From Risungbinella massiliensis (lineage in GTDB: Bacteria; Bacillota; Bacilli; Thermoactinomycetales; Thermoactinomycetaceae): a stretch of DNA of 64,000 nt. Position 1 is the stretch's first letter, and every line of letters starts with the position of its first letter. Made by a program: the position numbers and the translations under genes. The notes under the pieces were generated by a model, which ran no database searches, was not told the DNA's origin, and was given only the letters and a program-made list of their open reading frames with translations. Below, one piece after another: positions 47,998 to 57,580 of this stretch. Location of the stretch: contig NZ_LN812102.1 in assembly GCF_000942395.1 (NCBI RefSeq), forward strand, positions 744,017-808,016, in the 5' to 3' direction.

Positions 47998-49695
47998 ATG
48001 TCTAGTTCGACTACTACCAAAAAAAATATCCCGGCTCATTTAAAACCCTACCTCTCCCAACAACACTATCAGAACTATACTCCCATCAACCAAGCGGTTT
48101 GGCGTTATGTGATGCGGCAAAATGTACGCTTTTTCAAATCAACAGCTCATCAAGCATACACAAGTGGACGAGAAAATACTGGAATTCACCTAGAACGAAT
48201 TCCTCGTTTAGAAGAGATGGATCAAGCACTTGCTCCGTTTGGTTGGGGTGCCGTTTCAATCGATGGGCTCATTCCTGGAGTAGCTTTTTTTGAATTCCAA
48301 GCAAATGGACTCCTCCCCATCGCTACCGATATTCGAACACTAAATCATATTCTCTACACACCAGCACCAGATATCATACATGAAGCTGCTGGTCATGCTC
48401 CTATCTTGGCAGATCCCGAATATGCTGCTTATGTTAAGCGATTCGGAGAGATTGGATCCAAAGCTCTAGCATCCAAGGAAGAACACGAGGTTTTTGAGGC
48501 AACTAGAAAACTGTCTATTGTCATGGAAGATAACCGTTCAACAGAAATAGATATTCAAAAGGCACAACAGGAACTGAAGGAGAAACTTTCCCAAGTAAGT
48601 ACTGTATCCGAAGCAGCACAAATCGGACGTCTCTACTGGTGGACAGTAGAATATGGTCTAATCGGAGAACTAACAGATCCCAAAATCTACGGAGCTGGTC
48701 TCCTATCTTCCATTGGAGAAAGCCAGCACTGCCTATCGAATCGAGTTAAAAAGCTTCCCTTTGATCTAGAAGCTTGTATCACCACTGATTACGATGTGAC
48801 TAAACCACAACCACAACTTTTTGTTTGCCAAAGCTTCCAAGAGCTAACTGAAGCAGTGGAGTGTTTTGCTGATCGCATGGCATTTCGAGTTGGGGGTACG
48901 GAGAGCTTAGAGAAAGCAATCGCTTCAGGTAGCACAGCCACAGCTGTCTTTGATACTGGACTCCAAGTAACCGGAACTTTTGCTGAGTTACGTTATGACA
49001 AGCAAGGAAAGGCTATCTATCTCAAAACCCATGGACCTACTGCCTTGTCGCTAGATAGAAAGGAGATCGTGGGGCATGGGAAACAAACACACGCAGATGG
49101 TTTTGGCGCCCCGATTGGTTCTGTATCCGGTCTGGAAAATGTTCGTATCGGAAAAAAGGTAGATCTACATTATGATAGTGGTGTTCAGATAACTGGAATA
49201 GTTAGAGGAGAAGTACGTAAGAATGGGCAGCGCATCCTCCTACAATTAGAAGAATGTACCGTCACATTAGGAGATGAAATCCTCTTTGATCCATCATGGG
49301 GAATATATGACCTTGTAATAGGAGAAAACATTGTCTCCGTCTATGCTGGAGCAGCAGACCCAGAGATGTTCTATAACCTACCTGAGAGAGAAGAGATAGT
49401 GGAGTCACAAGTTCCAATGGAATGGAGCCCATTGGATCATCTCTACCAAGCAATTCGAGATATCAGAGAAGGAAAAACTAGTATTGTAAAGGTACACTCT
49501 ATACATCAGACATTACAAAAAGACTTCCCTGATGATTGGTTAGCACGTATTGAGCTAGTTGAAATCCTCATGACAAACCAGGATCGACAAGAGGCAGAAC
49601 TAACAGAAGTAGTACGAAAAGAACTGGATGAAATTAGCCGAAAAAAGCCAGAACTAACATCCTTGATTCAAAATGGATTGACATGTTTGGATTGA
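47998..49695 (+). CDS. Aromatic amino acid hydroxylase with long C-terminal extension
   Basis: 565 residues. Catalytic iron-site residues: His128 and His133 (HEAAGH) and Glu218 (WWTVEYGL). The hydroxylase core spans about 30-280. Residues 300-565 form a second region, not recognised, with beta-rich GSVSGLENVRIGKKVD-like segments and a helical C-terminus. Related long proteins occur in the B. cereus group. It probably converts phenylalanine to tyrosine with a pterin cofactor. ATG with ATAGGAGG 7 bases upstream. No pterin genes adjoin it. Confidence 0.88.
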   Translation: MSSSTTTKKNIPAHLKPYLSQQHYQNYTPINQAVWRYVMRQNVRFFKSTAHQAYTSGRENTGIHLERIPRLEEMDQALAPFGWGAVSIDGLIPGVAFFEFQANGLLPIATDIRTLNHILYTPAPDIIHEAAGHAPILADPEYAAYVKRFGEIGSKALASKEEHEVFEATRKLSIVMEDNRSTEIDIQKAQQELKEKLSQVSTVSEAAQIGRLYWWTVEYGLIGELTDPKIYGAGLLSSIGESQHCLSNRVKKLPFDLEACITTDYDVTKPQPQLFVCQSFQELTEAVECFADRMAFRVGGTESLEKAIASGSTATAVFDTGLQVTGTFAELRYDKQGKAIYLKTHGPTALSLDRKEIVGHGKQTHADGFGAPIGSVSGLENVRIGKKVDLHYDSGVQITGIVRGEVRKNGQRILLQLEECTVTLGDEILFDPSWGIYDLVIGENIVSVYAGAADPEMFYNLPEREEIVESQVPMEWSPLDHLYQAIRDIREGKTSIVKVHSIHQTLQKDFPDDWLARIELVEILMTNQDRQEAELTEVVRKELDEISRKKPELTSLIQNGLTCLD

Positions 49696-49708
49696 TCAAA
49701 ACACATTC

Positions 49709-49742
49709 AGCTAGAGTTCTCTTAGAGCTCTGGCTTTTTGTA
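49709..49742 (+). terminator. Terminator of the aromatic hydroxylase gene
   Basis: AGCTAGAGTTCT pairs with AGAGCTCTGGCT (G-U and one mismatch), followed by TTTTT. Confidence 0.75.
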
Positions 49743-49931
49743 TATGTCAAAAGGAATAATAAGATTATGTACTGTAATAATTAGCTCGTTGTATTGGCTG
49801 TTTCAACACCAGTAATACTCAATAGGAAACAACATACCAAACTGTTTACGCAAGTTTCCTGAATACTGAGGCATTAACGTAGGTCGGGGAGGTTCAAATA
49901 TGTTACTATTACATAAACGGGAGGGAAAGAA

Positions 49932-50438
49932 ATGGAAATCAGATTACTAACACCTACTGATGCAAAGAGCTATTGGGATTTGAGACTAGAAGCATTGAAA
50001 CAAAACCCAGAATCCTTTGCTCAAAGCTATGAAGATGCAATCATGAGAAAAAACCCTTTAGAACAAGTGCGAAACAATTTCAGCACAAAAGGCAACTTCA
50101 CCCTTGGGGCGTTTGATCAGGGAAAACTTGTAGGAGTAGTAACATTGATCCAAGAACAAGCGGTGAAAATACGTCATAGAGCCACAATCTATGCGATGTA
50201 TGTAACTCCCAAAAATCGTAAACATGGTATAGGAAAAGCACTACTAACAGAAGCAATTTCAGTAGCAGAAAGCTTAGAAGAAGTAACAAAAATTAATCTA
50301 TCTGTTGTCTCCCAAAATGAGCAGGCGAAAAATCTGTATACTTCATTAGGTTTTAAAGTTTTCGGAACAGAAAAAGGTGCATTAAAAATAGACGATCAAT
50401 ATTTAACGGAAGATCACATGGTTCTGTTTATTAGATAG
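49932..50438 (+). CDS. GNAT family N-acetyltransferase
   Basis: 168 residues; acetyl-CoA loop RKHGIGKALL (about 96-105), AMYVTPKNR strand, C-terminal NLYTSLGF. Acetylates an unknown amine. ATG with GGGAGGG 6 bases upstream. Followed two bases later by the DinB-like open frame; probably one operon with DinB and CsaA. Confidence 0.9.
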   Translation: MEIRLLTPTDAKSYWDLRLEALKQNPESFAQSYEDAIMRKNPLEQVRNNFSTKGNFTLGAFDQGKLVGVVTLIQEQAVKIRHRATIYAMYVTPKNRKHGIGKALLTEAISVAESLEEVTKINLSVVSQNEQAKNLYTSLGFKVFGTEKGALKIDDQYLTEDHMVLFIR

Positions 50439-50455
50439 TATTGGAGGAATTTTTA

Positions 50456-50914
50456 TTGTTAAAACTTTTTCAATATAACTGGCTTATTCGTGAAGAGTGG
50501 TTTGATTGGTGCGAAAAAATACCTAGTGATGAACTTCTAAAAGAACGAACTGGAGGAGTAAAATCGATCCTTGGCACCCTATTCCATATCGTGGATGTGG
50601 AGTACAGCTGGATTCTGATTCTACAGGGGAAACCTGACTTTCAAGAGCCATTTGAAAACTATCGATCCCTAAGTAAGATAAGAGAATTGTCTGCTCAATT
50701 TCATCCAACAGTAGCAGAATATTTAGCGGATTGGTCCGAAGAAAAAGATAAGCAGATCCTAAACGCGCCTTGGGGTGAGCAATACACCCATGGCGAAATC
50801 ATACGCCATATCATTGCCCATGAAATACATCATATCGGACAACTCTCTGTTTGGGCGAGGGAATTAGACAAGGAGCCCATCTCCGCCACTCTATTTGGGA
50901 AGGGCTTGTTCTAG
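50456..50914 (+). CDS. DinB family protein
   Basis: 152 residues from the TTG at 50456; GGAGG lies 8 bases upstream, and upstream in-frame TTG at 50441 overlaps it. Four-helix bundle layout, with metal-binding histidines in LFHIVDVEYSW and HIIAHEIHHIGQLSVW, the DinB/YfiT-type triad. Probable thiol or metal-dependent S-transferase-like enzyme; substrate unknown. Confidence 0.88.
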   Translation: MLKLFQYNWLIREEWFDWCEKIPSDELLKERTGGVKSILGTLFHIVDVEYSWILILQGKPDFQEPFENYRSLSKIRELSAQFHPTVAEYLADWSEEKDKQILNAPWGEQYTHGEIIRHIIAHEIHHIGQLSVWARELDKEPISATLFGKGLF

Positions 50915-50965
50915 AATGAAAGGAAAAATAAACACCTACTTAAATAAAGCACTGGAGGTAACACT

Positions 50966-51295
50966 GTGGCTACGATAGAAGATTTTCTAAAGTTCGATAT
51001 TCGAATTGGGACTGTTATAACAGTAGCGCCATTTCCCGAAGCACGAAAACCAGCAATTAAATTAGAAATTGATTTTGGAGAGCTGGGTATAAAACGCTCT
51101 TCGGCACAAATTACCCGAAGATACACACCAGAACAGTTGATTGGACGGCAAGTCGTTGCAGTCGTAAACTTTTCTCCAAGACGAATTGCTGGTTTTTCAT
51201 CTGAAGTATTAGTACTTGGAGGTGTAGAGGAAGAAGGCGATGTGGTACTATTACAACCTGATGAGAAGGTCCAAAATGGGACACCAATCTCCTAA
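50966..51295 (+). CDS. csaA: Chaperone CsaA, tRNA-binding (EMAP-type) domain
   Basis: 109 residues: [39 protein letters not shown] and [20 protein letters not shown]. This covers the CsaA/Trbp111 fold (a dimeric OB fold with the tRNA-binding motif). In B. subtilis CsaA has secretion-chaperone-like activity. GTG start with GGAGGT. Confidence 0.93.
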   Translation: MATIEDFLKFDIRIGTVITVAPFPEARKPAIKLEIDFGELGIKRSSAQITRRYTPEQLIGRQVVAVVNFSPRRIAGFSSEVLVLGGVEEEGDVVLLQPDEKVQNGTPIS

Positions 51296-51340
51296 GAAAG
51301 TACTAGAGGCAACCCTTATTTTGTTGGGGTTCCCATACAT

Positions 51341-51389
51341 AAACAAACCGATTTCTCCTCCCATTGAAAAGAAATCGGTTTGTTTTGCT
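51341..51389 (+). terminator. Bidirectional terminator between csaA and the FAH-family gene
   Basis: AAACAAACCGATTTCT pairs exactly with AGAAATCGGTTTGTTT; T tracts flank both sides. Confidence 0.95.
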
Positions 51390-51402
51390 TTTACGATCAA
51401 TC

Positions 51403-52026
51403 CTACATCTCGACCGTAAAACTCCCCCACTCTTCGTCTCCCCAAACTAGTTGCAGGTGATCTCCATTCTCCACTTTCCCTACTCCAGCTGGTGTACCTG
51501 TATAGATCACATCTCCTTCTCCCAAACCAAAATTGGTTCCGATGAAATCGACGATGGTCTGGAAGTCAAAAATCATTTCTTGGATATTCCCTTGTTGGAC
51601 TCGTTCACCATTTTTTTGAAGAGCGAAATTGGTTTCTTGAAGAGCCTCTATACCTGGATATTCTCTACTATCGGTGAGAACAGCAGCATTCGGGAATCCT
51701 TTGGCGAGAAGCCATGGGTGCCCTTTTGATTTTAGCTTGCTTTGTACATCACGCAGAGTAAAATCAATCCCGAGAGAAATTTGATCAATCAGTTCCTCTG
51801 CCGATATGCCTTGTTGATACGATTTGCCAATATGTAAAACTAGCTCCGCTTCATAATGAATTTCTCCTGAGTTCCTTGGCAAGGATATGGTCTGCCCATT
51901 CGCTACTATCACTGCATGTGTTGGTTTGGAAAAAATCATAGGAGAAGTTGGGACAGCATTTCCTAGTTCTTCAGCATGGAGTCGATAGTTACGTCCGACA
52001 CAGTAAATGTTTTGGATTGGTCTCAC
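51403..52026 (-). CDS. Fumarylacetoacetate hydrolase family protein
   Basis: 207 residues. Metal site and fold: IHYEAELVLHIGKS (Glu/Glu), FTLRDVQSKLKSKGHPW (Asp), and IYTGTPAGVGKVENGD. Members act on acylpyruvates or 2-oxo-acid hydratase/decarboxylase substrates. GTG start with AAGGAG 10 bases upstream. Alone on the minus strand. Confidence 0.9.
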   Translation of the reverse strand: MRPIQNIYCVGRNYRLHAEELGNAVPTSPMIFSKPTHAVIVANGQTISLPRNSGEIHYEAELVLHIGKSYQQGISAEELIDQISLGIDFTLRDVQSKLKSKGHPWLLAKGFPNAAVLTDSREYPGIEALQETNFALQKNGERVQQGNIQEMIFDFQTIVDFIGTNFGLGEGDVIYTGTPAGVGKVENGDHLQLVWGDEEWGSFTVEM

Positions 52027-52077
52027 AATAGAACATCTCCTTTTGATTATCTACAAGTTGAATTATAGCAATCTACA

Positions 52078-52220
52078 TAGAGCATGTTGCATAATTAGCC
52101 CTAAGCCAGAGGTTTTCCCCTTTTGAGATGCGACTATGAGCGCTAGGGAGCCGGAGCAGATCAGAAGCGGGAAAACCGGCGGCGCGCCTACGTTTAACTT
52201 GGATTAATGCAACAAGCTAT
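52078..52220. repeat. MITE-like palindromic element
   Basis: TAGAGCATGTTGCATAATT at the left and the inverse of TATAGCTTGTTGCATTAAT at the right form imperfect inverted repeats of about 19 bases. Inside them GGTTTTCCCC pairs with CGGGAAAACC, and CCCCTTTTGA with TCAGAAGCGGG. The core (52090-52200) is GC-rich (CCGGCGGCGCGCC), quite unlike the flanks. No ORF inside. The rest of 52027-52349 has nothing recognisable apart from the promoter region of the next gene. Confidence 0.6.
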
Positions 52221-52349
52221 ACATAAAAATAAGAGATAGACTGTTTTGTTCCGGTCGCCGTAAAAATATCAGCAGAGTTTTTGGAAGGAAGTTGAATTTT
52301 TTATATTATAGTTATATGATATCGAAAAACAACATAGAGGGAAAATATT

Positions 52350-52907
52350 ATGTTTACTCATAAAATTGATGAAGAAGTCTCTTTAAAGTTAATTGAATTG
52401 AATGATGCTCAAGAAATTTTTGAGTTAACTGATCGGTCTAGAAACTATTTAAAACAGTGGCTACCTTGGGTTGATTTTACAACGAAAGTAGAAGATACAA
52501 AAGAATTTATCAAAAGTTGCTTAAAAAGTTATGCCGAGAATCAGAGTTTACACACTGTTATTTTATATAATGGAACAGTGGTTGGAACCGCAGGATACAA
52601 CAATATAAACTGGTTAAACAAAACAGCATATATAGGTTATTGGCTGGGAGAAGCCTTCCAAGGAAACGGTATCATGACCAAAGTAGCGAAAACACTAACC
52701 GATTATGCTTTTCGTGATCTAAAGCTAAATAAGGTAGAAATTCGGGCTGCTGTGGAGAATAAAAAAAGTAGAAGTATTCCGGAGAGATTAGGGTTTGTAC
52801 AAGAAGGATGTATTAGACAAGCAGAATGGCTGTATGATCATTATGTGGATCATGTTGTTTATGGAGTATTGGCTGAAGAATGGAAGAAAAATAGGTCGAA
52901 AGCATGA
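52350..52907 (+). CDS. GNAT N-acetyltransferase, RimJ/RimL type
   Basis: 185 residues with LNDAQEIFELTDRSRNYLKQWLPW, YIGYWLGEAFQGNGIMTKV and NKKSRSIPERLGFVQEG, the ribosomal-protein-serine acetyltransferase-like pattern. May acetylate an N-terminal Ser/Thr or an amine; the target is unknown. ATG with GAGGGAAAA. Ends in a strong terminator. Confidence 0.92.
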   Translation: MFTHKIDEEVSLKLIELNDAQEIFELTDRSRNYLKQWLPWVDFTTKVEDTKEFIKSCLKSYAENQSLHTVILYNGTVVGTAGYNNINWLNKTAYIGYWLGEAFQGNGIMTKVAKTLTDYAFRDLKLNKVEIRAAVENKKSRSIPERLGFVQEGCIRQAEWLYDHYVDHVVYGVLAEEWKKNRSKA

Positions 52908-52926
52908 TTAAACAAAATCTCATTCT

Positions 52927-52957
52927 AAAAAGCACCTAATAATTTAGGTGCTTTTTA
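52927..52957 (+). terminator. Terminator between GNAT and Nfu_N-HEAT genes
   Basis: AAAAAGCACCTAA pairs with TTTAGGTGCTTTTT; a T tract on the plus strand and an A tract on the other side make it bidirectional. Confidence 0.93.
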
Positions 52958-52972
52958 TTGGATACATGTCTT

Positions 52973-54100
52973 TTAATCCGTATTATCTTCTTTTCTTCTT
53001 GCCATCTGTTGCCAAACGGTACCGCTTGCTTCTTCCCCACGCTCAATTCGTTCCACCGCCATTTGGACTTGAAGGCGCACTTCAAACTCAGGATCTTCCA
53101 TCGATTCCTTCAAAGCTGGCAATGCTCGCTCATCTCCTACTTCATAGAGGAATCGTGCTGCCCTCCATCTAACTAGCTTGTTCCGATCTTGTAAGGCTTC
53201 ACACATAGCTGGTGTAGCTATTGGATCACCTAAATCAGAAAGCCCATCTCCAGCCGTTCGCCGCACGACTGCTGAACTATCTTGTAGGGCCTTTTCTAAA
53301 TATGGGATGATCTCCGCACTCTCTAAATACCCCAACTTCACTACTGCAAGTCGTCTGATTGCCGTCTTTTCATCAGAAAGTGCTTTATCTAGAACATTTA
53401 GATGTTCGATTGTTGGTTCCCATTGATCAAGAGCCGCAAATCGTGATTCCCAATCAGGGAGATCCAGTGCCTTATCAACTGCTTCTCCTGCCCATTTTGG
53501 AATCCCAACATCTTTCTCTGGTCGAAGTGCTTTCTCTACTAATTGCTGAAGACGCTTTGCAGTATAAGAAGCAGCTAATTCTTCCACCACTTGTTCCCCT
53601 ATTGATTCCATCTCTCCATACCGTGGACTCTCCTCCACCCATCTACGATCGAAGATATGGTTTTCAATTGCGGATTGTACTTGATAGACCGCCTCTTGAA
53701 AACGTTCTGGCAGACCAAATCTCTTTTCTTGATCCCCTTGAGTTAACTTCACTTGTAATGGAATTCCTTTGACTCGCTGGATCTGGACTTGTACTTCCCC
53801 AAATGACTCATCTATTTGGTCCCCTGCTCTACTTGCCACTCCACCTTGGCCGAGAGCAGTTGTTACAACAGGCAAGATTTTTTCCCAGTCTGCATTTGCC
53901 ATCCGTTCTACAGAGAGAAAATCCATTACTTGAAAGATCCCCTTGACTCCTTCTATAGCCAGAAGATCACGCAGGTGCGGGGGAGCTTGGTCTTTTTGTG
54001 TAGCTGTGTAGTTATAACTAGTCCCAGCTGGTAAACTTTCCGTCAGATTGAGCTTCATCACATTGGGACTAGGTGTTGGTTCTATCGATCGAATCTTCAT
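52973..54100 (-). CDS. Nfu_N / HEAT-repeat protein (conserved virulence factor C-like)
   Basis: 375 residues. Residues 1-85 resemble the Nfu/NifU N-terminal domain (SIEPTPSPNVMKLNL and GIFQVMDFLSVER), and residues about 200-355 carry HEAT-type repeats (IRRLAVVKLGYLESAEIIPYLEKAL, VVRRTAGDGLSDLGD, LVRWRAARFLYEVGD). Staphylococcal CvfC has this layout; role possibly in Fe-S handling or protein scaffolding. Start ATG with AAAGGAC upstream. Confidence 0.87.
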   Translation of the reverse strand: MKIRSIEPTPSPNVMKLNLTESLPAGTSYNYTATQKDQAPPHLRDLLAIEGVKGIFQVMDFLSVERMANADWEKILPVVTTALGQGGVASRAGDQIDESFGEVQVQIQRVKGIPLQVKLTQGDQEKRFGLPERFQEAVYQVQSAIENHIFDRRWVEESPRYGEMESIGEQVVEELAASYTAKRLQQLVEKALRPEKDVGIPKWAGEAVDKALDLPDWESRFAALDQWEPTIEHLNVLDKALSDEKTAIRRLAVVKLGYLESAEIIPYLEKALQDSSAVVRRTAGDGLSDLGDPIATPAMCEALQDRNKLVRWRAARFLYEVGDERALPALKESMEDPEFEVRLQVQMAVERIERGEEASGTVWQQMARRKEDNTD

Positions 54101-54162
54101 CTAGGTACGTCCTTTCTAAAAAAATCCTCTTGAGCTACTGTTGCTCAAGAGGACCATTCTAA

Positions 54163-54720
54163 CTATGCACGAGAAACATAATCACCACTTCGGGTATCTA
54201 CAATGAGACGATCCCCAACATTGATGAATAGCGGTACTTGCACCACAAAACCAGTTACTAATTTCGCAGGCTTACTACCACCAGTAGCCGTATCTCCACG
54301 GATTCCTGGATCGGTTTCCACTACTTCTAATTCAACCGTATTTGGAAGTTGGATCCCAATCGTTTCCTCTTTGTAGGTTACGATCTGAACATCCATATTT
54401 TCTTGCAAGAAGTTTAGTTCATATTCTAGACGCTCGGCTTGAAGCGTAATTTGATCATATGTTTCATTGTCCATGAAAGTATACTCTCCACCACTTTCAT
54501 AGAGGTATTGCATACGACGAGTTTCTACGAGAGCTTTTGGTACTTTTTCCCCAGCACGGAAAGTACGCTCTTGGATGTTCCCATTACGTAGGTTACGCAG
54601 TTTAGAACGTACAAACGCTGCACCTTTGCCAGGTTTTACGTGTTGAAACTCAATTACTTGCCATACATCATTATCTAATTCAATAGTGAGACCGGTACGA
54701 AAATCGTTTACGCTGATCAT
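54163..54720 (-). CDS. efp: Elongation factor P
   Basis: 185 residues, three-beta-domain [27 protein letters not shown] (Lys32 at the tip), [20 protein letters not shown] and [27 protein letters not shown]. Relieves ribosome stalling at polyproline stretches. ATG after AGGAGGA. Follows the Xaa-Pro peptidase gene by 23 bases, as in B. subtilis. Confidence 0.97.
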   Translation of the reverse strand: MISVNDFRTGLTIELDNDVWQVIEFQHVKPGKGAAFVRSKLRNLRNGNIQERTFRAGEKVPKALVETRRMQYLYESGGEYTFMDNETYDQITLQAERLEYELNFLQENMDVQIVTYKEETIGIQLPNTVELEVVETDPGIRGDTATGGSKPAKLVTGFVVQVPLFINVGDRLIVDTRSGDYVSRA

Positions 54721-54743
54721 ATCCGTTAAATCCTCCTGAATCG

Positions 54744-55814
54744 CTAATCGAGCGAGATAAGCTCTTTAGGGCTATGGGTGAGCACTTCACAACCATTTTC
54801 CGTAATCCGCACATCATCTTCAATCCGCACTCCACCAAAACCTGGGAGATAGATACCTGGTTCAACCGTCACGACCATATCTTTTTCCAAGACATCCTCG
54901 CTCGTTTTAGACAAGCGTGGGTTCTCATGAATCTCCAAGCCGATTCCATGACCCGTGCTGTGTCCAAATGCTTCCCCATATCCATGTTCACTTATGTAAT
55001 CCCGAGCACAGGCATCTGCTTCTTTCCCCGTCATCCCAGCTCTAAGTGCAGAGATCGTGCGCTTTCCCGCCTCTAATACAATATCATAAATCTCTTTTTG
55101 TTGCGAATTAGGCTCACCTAATACCACAGTACGTGTGATGTCGGAACAGTATCCTTCATAAAGGGCTCCAAAGTCTAGTGTAACCAAATCGCCTTTTTCC
55201 AAAATCTTTTCACTAGCTACTCCATGCGGTAATGCAGAACGAACACCAGAAGCTACAATCATATCAAACGAAGAACTTGTTGCCCCCATCTCGCGCATCA
55301 TCATCTCCAGACGTAGCGAGATCTCCCGCTCTGAAAGTCCAGGGCGCATTACTTGCAAAATCCCTTCAAAAGCCTGATCTGCAATGGATGCTGCTTGGCG
55401 AATTAAGGCAAGCTCATTGGCATCTTTAATATAGCGTAATTTCTCGATCCAACCAGAAATAGGATCTAACGTTACATTTCCAATTGCCTTTTGGAGGGCT
55501 GCATGCTGGGAAAAAGTGAGAAAATCTGCTTCAAAGTTCAGCGAGTTCAAGCGATTCTCTTGGCAAATCTGAGCAACCGCTTGCCATAATCCACTGCTAC
55601 CATCTACTAATTCAAAACTGGGAGCCTGTTCTTTAGCTTGTTCCAAATAACGAAAATCTGTAATGAAATAAGCCTTTTGAGGCAGAACCACTACTACCCC
55701 ACTTGAACCAGTAAAACCACTAACATAACGGCGATTCGTCGCACTGTGGATCAATAATGCTTCGGTTTGAGTCTCTTGGATTTTTTGTTGTACTAATTGC
55801 AGCCGGTATCCCAT
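54744..55814 (-). CDS. papA: Xaa-Pro aminopeptidase (M24B)
   Basis: 356 residues from the ATG at 55814 (AGAGG 8 bases upstream). Creatinase-like N-domain and pita-bread C-domain. Metal ligands: [52 protein letters not shown]. Removes N-terminal residues before proline. Overlaps the aroQ stop region and lies next to efp. B. subtilis has the same arrangement (yqhT). Confidence 0.94.
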   Translation of the reverse strand: MGYRLQLVQQKIQETQTEALLIHSATNRRYVSGFTGSSGVVVVLPQKAYFITDFRYLEQAKEQAPSFELVDGSSGLWQAVAQICQENRLNSLNFEADFLTFSQHAALQKAIGNVTLDPISGWIEKLRYIKDANELALIRQAASIADQAFEGILQVMRPGLSEREISLRLEMMMREMGATSSSFDMIVASGVRSALPHGVASEKILEKGDLVTLDFGALYEGYCSDITRTVVLGEPNSQQKEIYDIVLEAGKRTISALRAGMTGKEADACARDYISEHGYGEAFGHSTGHGIGLEIHENPRLSKTSEDVLEKDMVVTVEPGIYLPGFGGVRIEDDVRITENGCEVLTHSPKELISLD

Positions 55815-55819
55815 TGCCT

Positions 55820-56278
55820 TCACCTCTTCATTTGCTGGTTACGTTCTGAGCTTAACACAATTGCCGCCTCTAGAGCTAAATCATAACTAAGAGAACCAAA
55901 TCCTTGGATTTGACCCTCGCAAACTGGTGCAATGACAGACTGATGGCGAAACTCTTCTCGTGCAGCGGTATTAGACATATGTACTTCTATTACTGGAACT
56001 GTTATTGCTGAGATTGCATCCCGTATAGCATAGCTATAATGGGTATATGCTCCTGCATTTAACACAATACATTGAAAATGCTGCCCACCATCTTGTATCG
56101 CACTCACCAGATCCCCTTCTGAATTGGTTTGGAAGGTATGTACTTCACAATCTCGCATAGAACCTATTTGCATCAAGCGCTCATTGATCTCGTTAAGCGT
56201 TTCATGACCATAAATATCTGGCTCTCGCTGTCCAAGCAAATTCAGGTTGGGGCCATGGATCACAAGCACTCTAATCAA
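55820..56278 (-). CDS. aroQ: 3-dehydroquinate dehydratase type II
   Basis: 152 residues from a TTG at 56278, supported by GGAGGTG 6 bases upstream; the open frame extends 16 codons further. Type II motif VLVIHGPNLNLLGQREPDIYG (Tyr23), FQTNSEGDLVSAIQ, LNAGAYTHYSYAIRDA and EVHMSNTAAREEFR are all present. Third step of the shikimate pathway. Upstream of papA and efp. Confidence 0.95.
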   Translation of the reverse strand: MIRVLVIHGPNLNLLGQREPDIYGHETLNEINERLMQIGSMRDCEVHTFQTNSEGDLVSAIQDGGQHFQCIVLNAGAYTHYSYAIRDAISAITVPVIEVHMSNTAAREEFRHQSVIAPVCEGQIQGFGSLSYDLALEAAIVLSSERNQQMKR

Positions 56279-56587
56279 GCAATTCACCTCCGGCAGCCTG
56301 ACATTATTGTAACACAATCTATCCAACTTTCTGCCCTCTCGCCATTGTACAACTATGTTACAATGAAAAGAATTAGCTAGTCCTTTTTTTTAAAAATAAG
56401 TGTACTAAATGAGAGCAGTTTAATAGAAATAAATAAAGAAAAGAGTCCCAGGGGTTAAGTTTGTAGTATGAGCCATTCAGATAAACCATTGAGCGGTCGA
56501 AATACCACAATAAGGCACAACATACTCCATCTACTATGGTAGAGTAAATAAAGTTCTAACTTTTATATAAAACGGATGGTGACTCAA
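56279..56587. other. aroQ/yqhQ divergent intergenic region
   Basis: About 300 bases of AT-rich DNA without a gene; it should hold promoters for aroQ (minus) and yqhQ (plus). No confident motif was seen. Confidence 0.4.
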
Positions 56588-57544
56588 TTGTCTAATAAAA
56601 TCATTCCCTATGGTGGGCAAGCCGTCATCGAAGGAGTCATGTTCGGAGGTCAACATACTCAAGTAACAGCAATTCGTCGAAAAGATGGCTCCATCGAAAC
56701 TTTTGAAATGGAAAAAAAATCATATGGATTAGTCCAAGCGCTTAAAAAAGTTCCTATTTTACGAGGATTAGTTGCATTGATTGAATCAAGTGCACTAGGT
56801 GCCAAACACATGCAATATGCATCCGAAAAATACGAACTAGATGAAGGCGATGACGAACCACAAAGCGAAATAGATTCAAACAGCTCTAATTGGTTCATGT
56901 GGCTTAGTGTTGCTGTAGTCGGGATTCTCTCTCTTGTATTTGGGAAGGTACTCTTTACTGCATTACCAGCATGGTTGGCTAGTGTTTTATTTGATCGCTA
57001 TGTGGAGAATCTCATTTTACAAAACTTGATAGAGGGTGCGATCAAGATCCTCTTACTCCTTCTCTACCTTTGGGGAATCTCACAAACTCCTATGATAAAA
57101 AGGGTTTTTCAATATCATGGTGCAGAACACAAAGTGATTAGCACCTACGAGAGTGGGGAAACATTGACAGTAGAGAACGTACAAAAGCAATCTACACTAC
57201 ACTATCGTTGTGGTAGTAGCTTTATTATCTTTACCGTTCTCGTTGGAGTCGTTCTCTATTCCTTTTTTCAATACGATAATGTATGGGATCGTATTTGGAC
57301 TCGGTTAATTTTGCTTCCAGTAGTAATAGGTATCTCATATGAAGTTTTGCGGATCACTAATCAAGTACGAGATATCCCCATCTTGCGTTACTTAGGTTAC
57401 CCTGGTCTCTGGCTCCAAAAGCTGACCACTCGTGAGCCAAAAGATGATCAGGTAGAAGTTGCCATTGCAGCTTTTGACCGTATGAGAGAACTTGATGCGG
57501 CATATATCGAACAAGAAAAGGACCAAACAGCTTTTGTCTCTTAA
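56588..57544 (+). CDS. yqhQ: DUF1385 membrane protein (YqhQ)
   Basis: 318 residues from a TTG at 56588 preceded by GGATGGTGA; an in-frame ATG at 56576 lacks a ribosome site. Family motifs IPYGGQAVIEGVMFGG, FQYHGAEHKVISTYE and WLQKLTTREPKDDQVEVA(I), with about four membrane segments. Conserved in Firmicutes; function unknown. Followed by the YqhP-like gene, same order as in B. subtilis but here on the opposite strand to the aroQ genes. Confidence 0.92.
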   Translation: MSNKIIPYGGQAVIEGVMFGGQHTQVTAIRRKDGSIETFEMEKKSYGLVQALKKVPILRGLVALIESSALGAKHMQYASEKYELDEGDDEPQSEIDSNSSNWFMWLSVAVVGILSLVFGKVLFTALPAWLASVLFDRYVENLILQNLIEGAIKILLLLLYLWGISQTPMIKRVFQYHGAEHKVISTYESGETLTVENVQKQSTLHYRCGSSFIIFTVLVGVVLYSFFQYDNVWDRIWTRLILLPVVIGISYEVLRITNQVRDIPILRYLGYPGLWLQKLTTREPKDDQVEVAIAAFDRMRELDAAYIEQEKDQTAFVS

Positions 57545-57580
57545 GCGTTTATCTATTCTTTAAGAGGAGGGAACTATCTT

